Shown: positions 10,889 through 22,311 of the stretch, piece after piece
Layout of the letters: the number at the start of each line of letters is the position of its first letter
How positions within the stretch are numbered: the first letter of the stretch is position 1
Assembly (NCBI RefSeq): GCF_000189635.1
Contig: NW_002476184.1
Span: 51,641 to 115,640 of the forward strand
Reading direction: 5' to 3'
Length of the DNA: 64,000 bases
DNA from: Tetrahymena thermophila SB210
Lineage: Eukaryota > Ciliophora > Oligohymenophorea > Hymenostomatida > Tetrahymenidae
The notes under the pieces: model-generated
What the model saw: only the letters and a program-made list of their open reading frames with translations
Databases searched by the model: none
What the model was told of the DNA's origin: nothing
Translations under genes and position numbers: made by a program

Positions 10889-13800
10889 TTTAGTTTTTAG
10901 CAGTTGTTTTTTTATTAAGTTTATTTATTTTTTTTTTTATTTTAATTTAATTATTATCTATAAATTTAGTAAATTTGTTGAGTCAATTTAAAGTAAGGAG
11001 GCCTATGTTAAATGTAATGATATTTACTCTAAGATAAGATGATTATAAAATTTAGAATAGAGGAAATTTCAAAACACACTAGAGATTTCTTATTATTGAC
11101 GTATTTAATCAATTATTCATCCAACCAAATAAAATTTTTCTAATTTATAATTTCTTTTTTACTTGATGGATTGATTAATAACCCGTGTTATTATAAAATT
11201 ATCTGTTTATCTCTGATGTGATTTTTTCTTTCCTTTATCGTACTCAATCCCTTTTTCATTTAAATTATATATAGTAGAGTAAAATTACTTCAAATTTATT
11301 TATTCATGTTTACATTTGATGCTCTTTATTTAAAGATAAGCTATTACACAAGCTAATTTCTTGGATGAAATAAGTATATATAAATCCAAATCTTTTCCAT
11401 TAGAATTTTCAATAGGTCCCCTCAAATATTCAAATGTAGTAAGCTTGTTAAAAATTTAAGAAATGCTTAACTTTAAAAGTATATTTCATGCAATTATGGC
11501 GTTTATTCAATTAACACACCAATTCTCTGCAGATCTGCTATCTACTGTAGTTTTGAGCAGAAATTTTACTAACTACTTTAAGATTTTAGGAATATGATGA
11601 AAATTCTAGTTATAACATTTAAAAAACATAAAGGTTAAGGAAAATATTCGATGGGAGATAAAGAAAAATTGAGGAAAAACAAGAGAAAAAAATTGAATTA
11701 TAATAAATTTTTATAAAAATTCCTTCTGTGATCAGAGAGATAGAAAAAAATTATTATAATAAAGTATTAAATTTTGTTCGTATTATCGTCGGGGGAAAAG
11801 GTCATTAATTATGAAATAATGAACCAAAATCTGATAAATTTTGAATATTTTTTATTAACAGTGCTTATAATATTAATTTTTTTCTAAATCTTTCAAGAAA
11901 TTTTATATTTTAGACTGAATATTAGTAAAATCAAGTAGCTATATAAGTTGGTTCTACTTTTTTTCACTATAGAATTACTATTTTGTGTTAGCCATTTTTT
12001 TAAGTTATAATATATGCAGTAAAAGTTTTTGATACGAAACAAAATAATGTTTTCAGTTCACAATTACAGTGAAAAAAGGTTGTAGAGGTAAAAAAATTTT
12101 GAACTGAATTGGAAATAAATAGATTTAAAATATAAAAATTTAATTTTATGTTGAAAACTTCCTTTTGCTTAAATTCTATTGAAAACCCATCCAAGGCACA
12201 TAAAAAATAGCTAACAATATTAATCACAAACAACATTGTATATTTACATCTTTTTATAAAAAATATTGTCCCTATAAACTAAATGCAATGTCGCTCAATC
12301 TTTGTATAAGCTTTATCTTTTTAAGCAAGCATGTTAAAGTTAGAAAAAACTTTAATTTATTCTTCTTTTTTAAAAAGCAAGGTTAGCAGAAACTATATGT
12401 TACTTTAAATGAATGACGTTTAAATATAAGCTTTTTTAAATTCATAGCATGTATTAAAAATAACAGCAATAACCATGGAAGAATTGTTCATTCTAGTGCA
12501 TTTTATATCACAAAATAAAATGAATTAAATAAGCAGTTATATTAAGGAACAAATATTATTTATTTTTCTTTAATCGCTCAATTTTTTCGAAGAAATAACA
12601 ACGTATTATTAATAGGCAGATTTTTGAATGTAAAAAAAGCTTTAAAATTCTACCATTAAAAATAATAAATAAATAGTAGTTAATGGTTTAAAAAAAAATA
12701 AAATCTATTTCACAACATCCATTTAAAATAATTATTGTGTTTTTTTTCCATAGTATTTTGCAATTAGCATAAAGCCTATTTATCAAAATAAATGAATTGT
12801 AGACACATTTCATTTCATTTTATTTAAAAAAAACTTGTATTTTTTTATATTCAAAAAAATAACTAAATAGTAAAGAAAATCAACAAGTTTAGTAAATTAT
12901 TTTTTGAGCTTCAATAAAAAATGTTGAAAATGAATTACGGATTTTAATAAATAATAGGATTTTTCCATTTTATACTTCATGTTTAATATTCAAAATGACC
13001 ATTTTCTACTTTTACCTATTCGTTTCTTTGATTAAATATTGAATTTTTTATAAATAATGATTGAATAATATGTTTTTTATCAAACAATGATCATACTCAG
13101 GAGGTGAAAAGTAGAAATAGAATGATTTATCAATAAAATTAAAATTTGTTTTTAAAATCAATATAATCTATTACTAAATTAAAATCACATATCTTTTAAA
13201 TAATGTTTGAATTGTTTTAGTTTCACATTTTTCATAAAGACTTATTTATAATATATTTATTTTTCTAGATTGATAACCATAGAAATTTTTACACGTAAAT
13301 TTTAAGATTCTGAAATTATAATAGATTCTTATTTATAAAAATTAACTTTTAATCTGATTGTTTCATCTTTTTAAAAGGTTAATAACACAAAATTAAAATA
13401 TTTTAATGCAGATTCTGCCAAAAAATTTAAAAATATGCTTTTTATAAAGTTTTCAGAGACCTTCTACATAAGAATTTCTACTAATTTTAAGAATAGAAAA
13501 GAAAAAAGTTAATTAATTAATAAGATTAGATAGGCATTCACTTATCAAAAAAAATTCTGAGTATTTATATAAGAATTGAATTGAATACATAGATATTAAC
13601 ATTAATACATCATTTTAGACCTAAAAAAAGTAAAAAATTAGTAAAAAAGTGGAGAAATGGTGGAGAATTAGTAGATAATCTGATTATTTATCATATTCAA
13701 AAGTTAAGTAGAAATAGCTTAAATTGAAAAATAAAATTAAATATTGACATGTTTTAAAGTACATCATATTTTGTGCTATTTCAAAAAAAATAGCTACTTT

Positions 13801-15339
13801 GTTAATGACATAATACAATCAGAAATTTAAAATAAAATGAACATTTAATATTTACATCGAAATAATTCTATTTGACTGAAATATTTTTTTCCCATTTTTG
13901 TTATCATAATAAAAACTATTTTTTTTTAATTTAAAAAATTAAAATAATAAGTAGCTAAGAAAGATAAGAGTAGATTAAACATAATATTATTAAATATAAT
14001 TTAATTTATTTTTTCCTCTTTTCTACTTGCATAATGATTTTTATTATAGCCTTGTATTCGAATGGCCAACAACAAAATATGCATTCAAAAATTAATCAAA
14101 AATGATAAAAGTTTCAGTTGAAAAGAGTATAATATTCGATTGGAAGGAAAAAATAATAATTGATTATAAATCTTATGATGTCACTTAATTCAAAGATTAT
14201 TATAATAAAATTTTATTGACTGATATTCTTTGCACTTTCTTTTTATAAAAACTAACTTTAATTTCACTATCAACCAAGCTCTTTTTATTCATTCAAAACG
14301 TTAAAAATGTGAAATAAACTTCATTTTCTTTCATTCAAAAATTTTTAATTTTAATGCTAATGCTGTAGCTATCATCTCATCATAAGCATTTAATATACAA
14401 TTTTATTGTAGCTTTAGTAGTGACCATTCATGGTACATTTTATATTAGTATTCTCCTGATTGATTTACAGCCTTTATTTTACTTCGATATCCCTCTTTTA
14501 TATTAAAAGAAACGTGAATTCACACATAAATTTTATTTATAATGCGTATTCTTATCAAACAAATAATTCTACTCAAAATTTACAGTAAAATGAAATTATA
14601 TTGAGCATATACATAGAGTTTAGGAGCAACAAAAATGTTTAGAAAAACAATTATTAAGCAGCCAGATCAAATATTGTAGATATAAACATCTGTTTTGAGA
14701 TGCATATGATAATCTTAATAAAAGCCACTTTTAAAAGGCCTCTAATATTTTATATTGCTATATTTACTTTCAAAGAAATTTCTGGTTTTTTTCATTTAAT
14801 TATATGTTGCCATCTTCTATGCCTATTTAGGCCAAAAATTCACTCTGCATTTATTCATTTTAATAAAAATATTTTAATTTTCCAAGTTTATAGCGTTCGT
14901 AGTCTTGAAAATTTGTTTCATTTTTAAGTTTACCATTTCAAAATGCTCATAAATATAAAAAAATAGTCTATCTATAACACACATATAAATAAATAAACAA
15001 TAAAAACATATGTACATATAAATAAAACAAACAAATCTTTAATCTTAATTAATAAAAATGTGAATAATCAGAAGTCTTTCTTAGCCAAGCTTGATATGAT
15101 CCTTAATTAATCTAGCTAGCGTGTGTGAGTATAATAAATTTCAATTTATTCGATGGAAATATAAATTAATTTGATGTATCTGATCAATCAATTGATAGAT
15201 AGATTGATTGCTCTCCCTTTATTTGAAAAGTATTGAAAGGTCAGTAGAAACAGACAGACACAGCAATCAATAAACATAAATTAATTGCAAAATAAATTCA
15301 AAAGAATAAAACTTAGATAAATAAAAGAAGAAAACACAA
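10889..15339. other. 4.4-kb AT-rich gene-poor region
   Basis: I see no convincing gene on either strand. Open frames here (for example near 12000-12236 and 14700-14927) are Phe/Ile-rich translations of A/T runs. A short 5S-like relic lies at 14063-14081. The last 250 bp (15100-15339) are less AT-rich and include ATTGATT/AATCAAT inverted motifs, and probably form the promoter and 5' UTR of the small gene that follows. Confidence 0.55.
14063..14081 (-). pseudogene. Short 5S rRNA 5'-end relic
   Basis: Minus-strand sequence here reads like the first dozen bases of the 5S gene plus its 5' flank. The plus strand ATGGCCAACAACAAAAT matches ATGGCCGACAACAAAAT at the array with one mismatch in 17. The rest of the 5S sequence is missing. 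It is either a degenerate 5S fragment or a coincidence. Confidence 0.35.
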
Positions 15340-15513
15340 ATGTTCAACTTTTTAAAACAATTCAACAAGAACCAACTCACTCAATTCACCAGATACGCCA
15401 TGAGCTCTGGTAAGGGTAAAGGAGCCAAGCCTGCTGGTGAAAAGCCTGCCGCTGAAAAGCCTGCTGCAGCAGCTGATAAAAAGCCTGCTGGTGAAAAGCC
15501 CAAGAAGAAGTGA
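15340..15513 (+). CDS. Small Ala/Lys/Pro-rich protein, 57 aa
   Basis: ATG 15340 opens 57 codons to TGA 15511-15513. Residues 1-20 (MFNFLKQFNKNQLTQFTRYA) are amphipathic, with Lys/Arg and no acid, as in mitochondrial presequences. A second ATG follows at codon 21. The rest is a repetitive Gly-Lys/Ala-Lys-Pro tail with three AGEKP or AAEKP units and a KPKKK end. Codon use is strongly biased to AAG, GCC, CTC and CAA, indicating high expression. The 5' flank from 15100 is comparatively GC-rich. A small mitochondrial protein, or a histone H1-like basic tail protein if the second ATG is used, are the alternatives. No family is recognised. Confidence 0.7.
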   Translation: MFNFLKQFNKNQLTQFTRYAMSSGKGKGAKPAGEKPAAEKPAAAADKKPAGEKPKKK

Positions 15514-16663
15514 TCAATCTGAGTAATAATGAATTCTCTTGTGAGTAAAAGTTATTCAATAAAAGAATCTCTAACTTATTTGAAAGCTTCTTGTTTATAG
15601 CATTACTAGCCATTTACTTTTATATTAGTTAATTATTTTTTGTTATGATATGTATATTTCTATTATATGTATTATTCAGGCTTTTTCAATCCAAAAAAAA
15701 ACCTTTCTAAATTCCTGACTTCTTCATATCATTCTTCTTTTTATTTATTAATATTCTTATTTTATTTAATGATCCATAATTTAATAGACGTTTCTATTCA
15801 TTCACAACAATTAAATAAACCATTCTTCAATAATTTTCTTTGAAATATTCAAACCAATTCTTTCATAATTCAATTTTATCAAATCGAATGAGTAGAAATT
15901 TCTTTCTAATTTCGATATTTCTATTTTAAATAAAATTTATCCCTTGAAGCTTATTTTGAAATAAAATGTTTAAAGGATCTAATTTTTTATACCTTAAAAA
16001 CATGTGAAATTATTAAATAAAATAAATTTATTTTTAAAAAATTAAAACTTGATAAATTTTAAAATAAATAATTGCTGTATAATAAAAAAGGTATTGATAA
16101 AATTTTATCTTATTATTTAAAAGTATTTTATTAGTGATAAAAAGTTTTATAACGAAAGACTTTATTAAATACAAATTTAATTATCTAGATGTAAATAAAT
16201 TTAATAAAATATTGTAAAAAAAGAATTATTAAATTTTTTCCCTACTTTTTTAAAATAATTAAAATTTTATAATTTAAAATTAATTTTAACTTTATTTTAA
16301 AAAATAAATTCATTAATTTGAATTGAATTAAAAATTTTTTTATGTTAGAAAATATGCAAAAATATGATTTTTGTTTTAAAGATAATATTTAGCTACAATG
16401 ATTTATATAGTATTGAAATATATGTAGTCATATTTTTGAAAAATAAATTTAAGACTAATGTGAAATAATAAATTAATTAATATCCAAACGATCATTTTTA
16501 AAAAACAAAAATGAATTCTTAATTTTATACAATTATTTTAAGTAGATTTTAAAGTTTTATAATTTATTTTTTTAATTAAAATTTAAAAAATTTTTAATTA
16601 TTTATTATTTTTAGACCAATTAAATATGTTTTAAATCCAAAAGGTCAAATTAAGAAAATATTT
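15514..16663. other. Convergent AT-rich spacer
   Basis: This 1.15-kb spacer contains 3' UTRs of the convergent small gene and SNF2 gene. The 15520-15620 part is less AT-rich and probably the 3' UTR of the small gene. Nothing else is seen. Confidence 0.5.
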
Positions 16664-19600
16664 TCAAAAATGCTACTTTGCTAATTTCAAAAGTGATTTT
16701 TTTGAAATTGATGATTATTTTTATGGTTAAAATTAATTAAAAACTTAATTGCAATCTTATTCAGAAATTCCATTTCTATCTACAAAATCTTATTCAAAAT
16801 CTTCTCTTTTTCTTACATTTCTAGTTGTAGGTTATTATATATCAGAATTGCTCTTACTATATGAAAGTTCTTTATTAGATTCTTGTTTAGAGCTGAAGTT
16901 TTAATCTAAATAGCTAAATAATTCATCATCACTATCATAATCACATTTAGGTTCTTCTTGTTTGTTTGAAATTATTTTTTGAACATTACTTTCAAGCTTA
17001 TTAGAATAAAATTATTCTAAGTCTTCTGAGCTAGAAACATATTCAACATCTCCATTGTCAAAAATAATTTTTTTAATACCTTTTTGGTAGTTTTCAGCCC
17101 TTAAAAACTATTTCTATTTCTATGTCAAATTAACTGATGGGTTTTTTTATTTAGACTAAGAATTATAAAGATCAATACTATTAGTTTTAATATCCTGCTT
17201 TATACTATTAAAATAATCTTCATCATCATAAAAAAATTCATCAGATTGATATTTATTTATGCTATCAACTTTATTTGTACTGATTTATTCATCAGTTTTT
17301 GGTATAATTTTATTATCTTTTGGAGTTTATTTATTAATTTTATTTGCTTGTTATTCCTTTTCAACATTATTTTTTGTTTCGCTTTTTTTCTAAAAGATAT
17401 TGCTTTACTTTTTACTACTAGAAGAGAATAAAAATTCATTAAAAGTTTCCAAGTCTTAGGGATTTTAATTATTTTTCATAGTATTAAGATTATTATTTTA
17501 TAATTTTTATATATTATTATTAATACTGTTTGTGCTTAGATTTTATTAAGCTTTTTTTTCAGTAGAGTTTAATTTATCAACCGATAATGTAATTTATTCA
17601 ATACTTAAATTTTAGTTATCATCATAGATATAATCATCTATTTATTCATGATTTATATTTGAATCTTCAATGCTGCTGATAAGTATATTATATTTATTAT
17701 CATTACATTGTATCTTACTTTCTTTTTAAGGGATAACATTTTTTTGTATTTTACATTCTTCACTTATTTTAATCTAATATTCATTAATTACAGCTTCGTC
17801 ATCTTCTATTTAGATTTTTTCATTTATCTCAGCTAAAATAGGAATTTATTTATCATTTTATTCTTTTTGAATACTGGTTTTTTCACTCATTTGATTAAAT
17901 TTTTCATTATTTTAATTATTATCACTAATAACTGAGTTTTTTTCTATATTATTTTATTTTTCTTTTAAACTTTTTGCTGACTAAGCGGCGATCATTTTAA
18001 GAATAAAAAGTTCTTCTTCCTCGTCATCATCACTATTTTCTGATTCAGATTATTAGTTATTATTCACTTAAATATTAAGAGGTTTTAAAACTTATTCAAC
18101 TTAATTTTAATTGACAGTTGACTCAGCATTGCTAATTTACTCAGAAATCTAAGAACTTTAAATTTTTCTATTTTCTTTTTCTTGTATCAATTATTGTAAA
18201 AATTAAGCTTGAGTCATTTATCTTTATTAGGTCATTTATGTCCCATTTGCAGAATCTTCAATATCTTCTTCTATATATTAATTATTATCATCACCCATAA
18301 TTTAATTTTCATTTTCTGCTTTTTATACTTCGTCTATCTTAAGAGCCTTAGATTCACCGTCAAGAATATTACTTACAATTGCTATTTTTTATTCTATTTT
18401 TTTGTAAAGCAAGTCATCAAGTGTTTTTTCTCCAAGAATATAATGACATAGCACACTGTTTTCTTAACCAATTCTGTGGGCTCTGTCTTCTGCTTACTGC
18501 ATAATTGCAGGTGTCCAATTCATCTAAAATAATTTTATTAAATGAATATTATTTTTTAATAATGAAGTTTTTACTTCTGCAAAAACAATGTTAGAGGAAG
18601 CTGTTAATGTCAGACCAGTACTTGCAGCTAACAAAGATAGAATAGCAACTTTTACTTATGGGTCTGTTTAAAATTATTGAACCCTTTCGTGCCTCTCTTT
18701 AGGAGCAACTTTACCATCAATCCTAATAAATTTTAGTTATAATTCATTCTAAACAAAATTTTCAAGCTAGTTTAACATTTCATTATGATGAGCAAATACA
18801 ATAATCTATTTTTTTAAATAAGAACAATAATTTATTTAATAGAAAAACGGAAAAATTCTAAATTATAAGTTAAAGTTTATAGAAAAATTTTGAATACTGA
18901 TTAGTTTTTATAAAACTTTAACGAAATTTTTTTATAAACTTTTTAATTTTTTAATAAAAAAAATAAGTATTTAAAAGTTGGTGCTGAATAAAAACTGATA
19001 AAATAATTAAAGAAGTTATTTACTTTTATATCATTTTCCAATAAATCTTTAATATAGTTTTTTAATTCATGTAACTTGGCTTATCCACTTAATTAGTAGC
19101 AAAGTGAAAGAGCAGAAAACATTGATGAAGAGCCATTTTATTCTTCATTGCTTGACTCATTTTATTTTTGAGCTTACTCAAACAGTTATTCTAAAGAGCT
19201 TTTGTTTGTTTGATTAAGAATTGCTTATATTTCTGATAAAATTTTTGGGTCAACGTTAACATGAACTTTTTTTCTTCTCTTTGAAGGCAATTACGAGAGC
19301 ACATCTTATTTCAATCTCCTAATCATAATCGTTTTCTTTAAAATATAGAATAATTCTTTTTCATTAGTGGAACCAGTGTAATCTATTCCTCCTCCAAATC
19401 TAGCTGGTTTGGGATCACAATATCTATCTCCAAAACTTTTGAAAGTCTTAAATATATCAGGGCGAATAATAGAAAGAAGAGTAAACATTTCTTTTGGTCT
19501 AGCAAATGCAGGAGTACCAGTCAAAAGAATAACATGTTTTATTTTTTAAAGAATTGGTAATAAACTATTCGTCCTTTTAGCTTAAGCGTTCTTTAAGTAA

Positions 19601-21285
19601 TGAGCTTCATCTGCAATTACAATATTAGTTTTAAATCTTTTTATTTTTTCTTCAACTTTTGGAGCCAGATCATATGAGACAATTAAAACCCTAGTCATTA
19701 TATATATTTCTTCTGCTTATTTTGACAATATCTGAACCTGCATTTCTTTAAGAGGAGGATACGCCCATTTTACAATTTCTTCTTTCCAATTATATTTCTA
19801 ATTTTAATTTAAAAGTTTTCAGTTTAAAAACCGTAAAAAATTATTTTTAATAAAGTTGCTATTCGCTTAGGTGTATTGCTAAAGAAATAAAAATTTAACT
19901 CTATATATTTATGCATTTCTTAATCATTTCTCGATTGTATTTTATTCTTTTAACAGTTATAAAATCAAAGCTTATTTATTTATTGTTATTTCTAAGATTT
20001 TTAGTTAAAATTTAAAGATAACTATTGAATTTTTAAAAATAAATATTCAAAGTAAACTTGTTATTTAATTAATTCCATTTATCGTTTTAAGTTATTTAAC
20101 TTGTATAAATTTTTTAATTAGATCCTTAAAAACTAAAACTAATCAAATTTCAACATAATAAAGTAAATTATTTGATTTGTTTTACTAAATATTTGTATTT
20201 AAAAAGAAATTAGAATTTTTAAAAACTCAATAAAAGTGTTTTTTTATTTTTGAAATTATCAAATTTAAATCTTCTTTATAAAATGAAAGGAAATTATTTT
20301 TATATTAAATAACTAAAACTATTTTACTTGTTTCAAATCAATTTAATAATAAATTTTTGAAGTAAAATAAAATATTATTTACTAAAGAAGATGGACATAT
20401 AATAAGTAGCGGCCATGCAGATTTATAACAGCTTGCTAAACAGATAGCCTGAATTGTTTTACCAACACCCTATTTTTATAGTATTAAATATTTTTTTATT
20501 TTAATTAAAATTTTATTCACCATTTCATCAGCTATGAGAACTCTACCGTTATTTTTTAACCCAAATTACACACCTTGCTTTTGAAAATTATACAGATTGG
20601 TAACTGTTTTTTGTGGTAGCTCATTTTCTATTTTTTTCTTAAATATATTTTTACAATAGCTAATTGCCTAATTAAAATTTTTTTGCTTAATTATACATTT
20701 ATGTCTTCTGGATTATATAGTATTTCATATTATTTTTTATCTGTTTGGAATGTCAATTTTTCATTTATTGACTTTATTGCACTATTTACAAAATCTGGTA
20801 TTCCTTAAATTTCAACACCTGTCTTTTCTATCTTTTATATTAGTTAAATTGCATATTAAAATTGTTTGTATTTGTATTTTGTCATTTTATTTTTCATAAT
20901 TTTTAGAAGTAAATATCAAGAATTACATTTTATTTTATAAGATTATATTATGAATATTAACATCTCCATCCCTTTCTGTCATTATCCCAAGAACCTCCTA
21001 ATTTCTGCATTTAAAATGAAAATTTGATGTTAGGATTGCTGAAAATAATTATTGAATACTTTTATGATATCTTTTCTCTATTCTGTAAAGCTTGTATACG
21101 AACCAGAGATAAGTATTGTATTATCTTAAACAAGCTGAATAGTTATTTGTTTTTTCTAGTTGTTTTAAATAAAAATAAGAATATTTTTCATACTATAATA
21201 TTTGTTTTACATCAACATTATTATTGTTATTATTATAGTTATAATTGCTACTATTTTATCGATTGAAATTCCCATAGCCACCTTT
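16664..21285 (-). CDS. SNF2-family ATPase, SMARCAL1/ZRANB3-like annealing helicase
   Basis: The ATPase core is unmistakable: [11 protein letters not shown] (Walker A), [24 protein letters not shown] (DEAH box), [49 protein letters not shown] and [11 protein letters not shown]. These follow SMARCAL1/ZRANB3 step for step; that family rewinds ssDNA bubbles at stalled forks in the nucleus. Phase-consistent exons (minus strand) are 21285-21211, 21004-20927, 20831-20697, 20637-20521, 20469-20383, 19797-19024, 18805-18575 and 18523-16664. Their introns run from 51 to 585 nt. The first two exons encode an N-rich stretch and a [11 protein letters not shown] motif. If they are not used, ATG 20885 opens the same frame. 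The true first exon was not found. After the core comes a tail of over 400 residues rich in Asn, Gln, Asp, Glu and Ser. No HARP domain was recognised. Confidence 0.9.
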
Positions 21286-22311
21286 CTAGAATTCTTTTTA
21301 TAATTTTATTTAAATGTATTTTTATTAGGTAGATTGCTTTAATAAAATGATTTTAATTGCTAGTTAATTAATTACATTAAAAATACATTTTAAAAATGTT
21401 AATAATTTGCTTCTTTTCTTGCTAAAACTATTTATTAAATTGCACCAAGTAGACTTTTTAATTATTTTTGTATATAATTTCTAAATAAAGTGAAATTTTA
21501 ATTAAATCTATTGAAATTAATTAAGTTAGTCTGTTTCTGATATAATCACAATTATAAATGTTTAGCTGGAAATATTTGTTTAATTTTACTTTCGGCGCTA
21601 AAAGCCTATATATAATACTAAACAAAATCAATATTTTTATCACCCAGCATATAAAAAGATATTTGGCTAAAAATCATTATTCTAACAGCTTTTTAAATTA
21701 ATTTTTTACTTAAAATTAAATTTTAATAAAATTATTTCATTTCATTCAAAATTTGTAAAAAATAAACTTATTGATTTTGTTTAAATATATTTGTATTTCA
21801 CTTAAATAATTTATTTGTTTATTTATTTTATTTTATTCTTAAAGTACTTAAAAAATATTCAAAATTAATCTTTTAAAACCACAAAATTAATTTAAATTCT
21901 GAATATTTCTTAAGTATTTATTCCAATTCATTTTTAATTAAATTCATTTTATTCATAATAAATATTTTAATTATAAAAAATCAAAAAAGTTTAACCACAT
22001 TTATAAAGCGCATTTTATCAGTGAAATTAACCTATTATTAATAAATATTTTATTCTTTAATTTAGTTAGAAAATTAGATTAAAATAAGGTTTAGCTAAAG
22101 AAGTAGATTATTTAATAATTTAATTAAAAATATAATCAACATAAAGAATTTTACTAAATATTGTAAGTAATTATTGTAAATTAAAATTCTTTTAATTATT
22201 GATTTATTTTCTTTAAATTTTAATTTTTTTATTTTCCATAAAATTTCTACAAAATTATTTTCTTATGGGTCATTGAAAAAAAATGTAAATTTTTAAATAT
22301 TAAATAACTTG
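21286..22311. other. AT-rich region upstream of SNF2 gene
   Basis: This probably holds the missing first exon and promoter of the SNF2 gene. A protein-like minus-strand stretch lies at 21290-21361, but I could not join it in phase. The remainder is A/T-rich with no gene. Confidence 0.4.

Noticed and set aside
12000..12236. 78-aa minus-strand ORF
   Set aside because: Phe/Asn/Cys-rich translation of A/T runs with no extension by splicing, no motif and no codon bias.
14700..14927. 75-aa plus-strand ORF
   Set aside because: Hydrophobic low-complexity translation of A/T-rich DNA; no upstream or downstream exons fit.
20638..20696. Apparent frameshift at a T7 run in the SNF2 gene, first read as a sequencing error
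   Set aside because: A 59-nt GTATAA...TTTAAG intron restores the frame without invoking an error.
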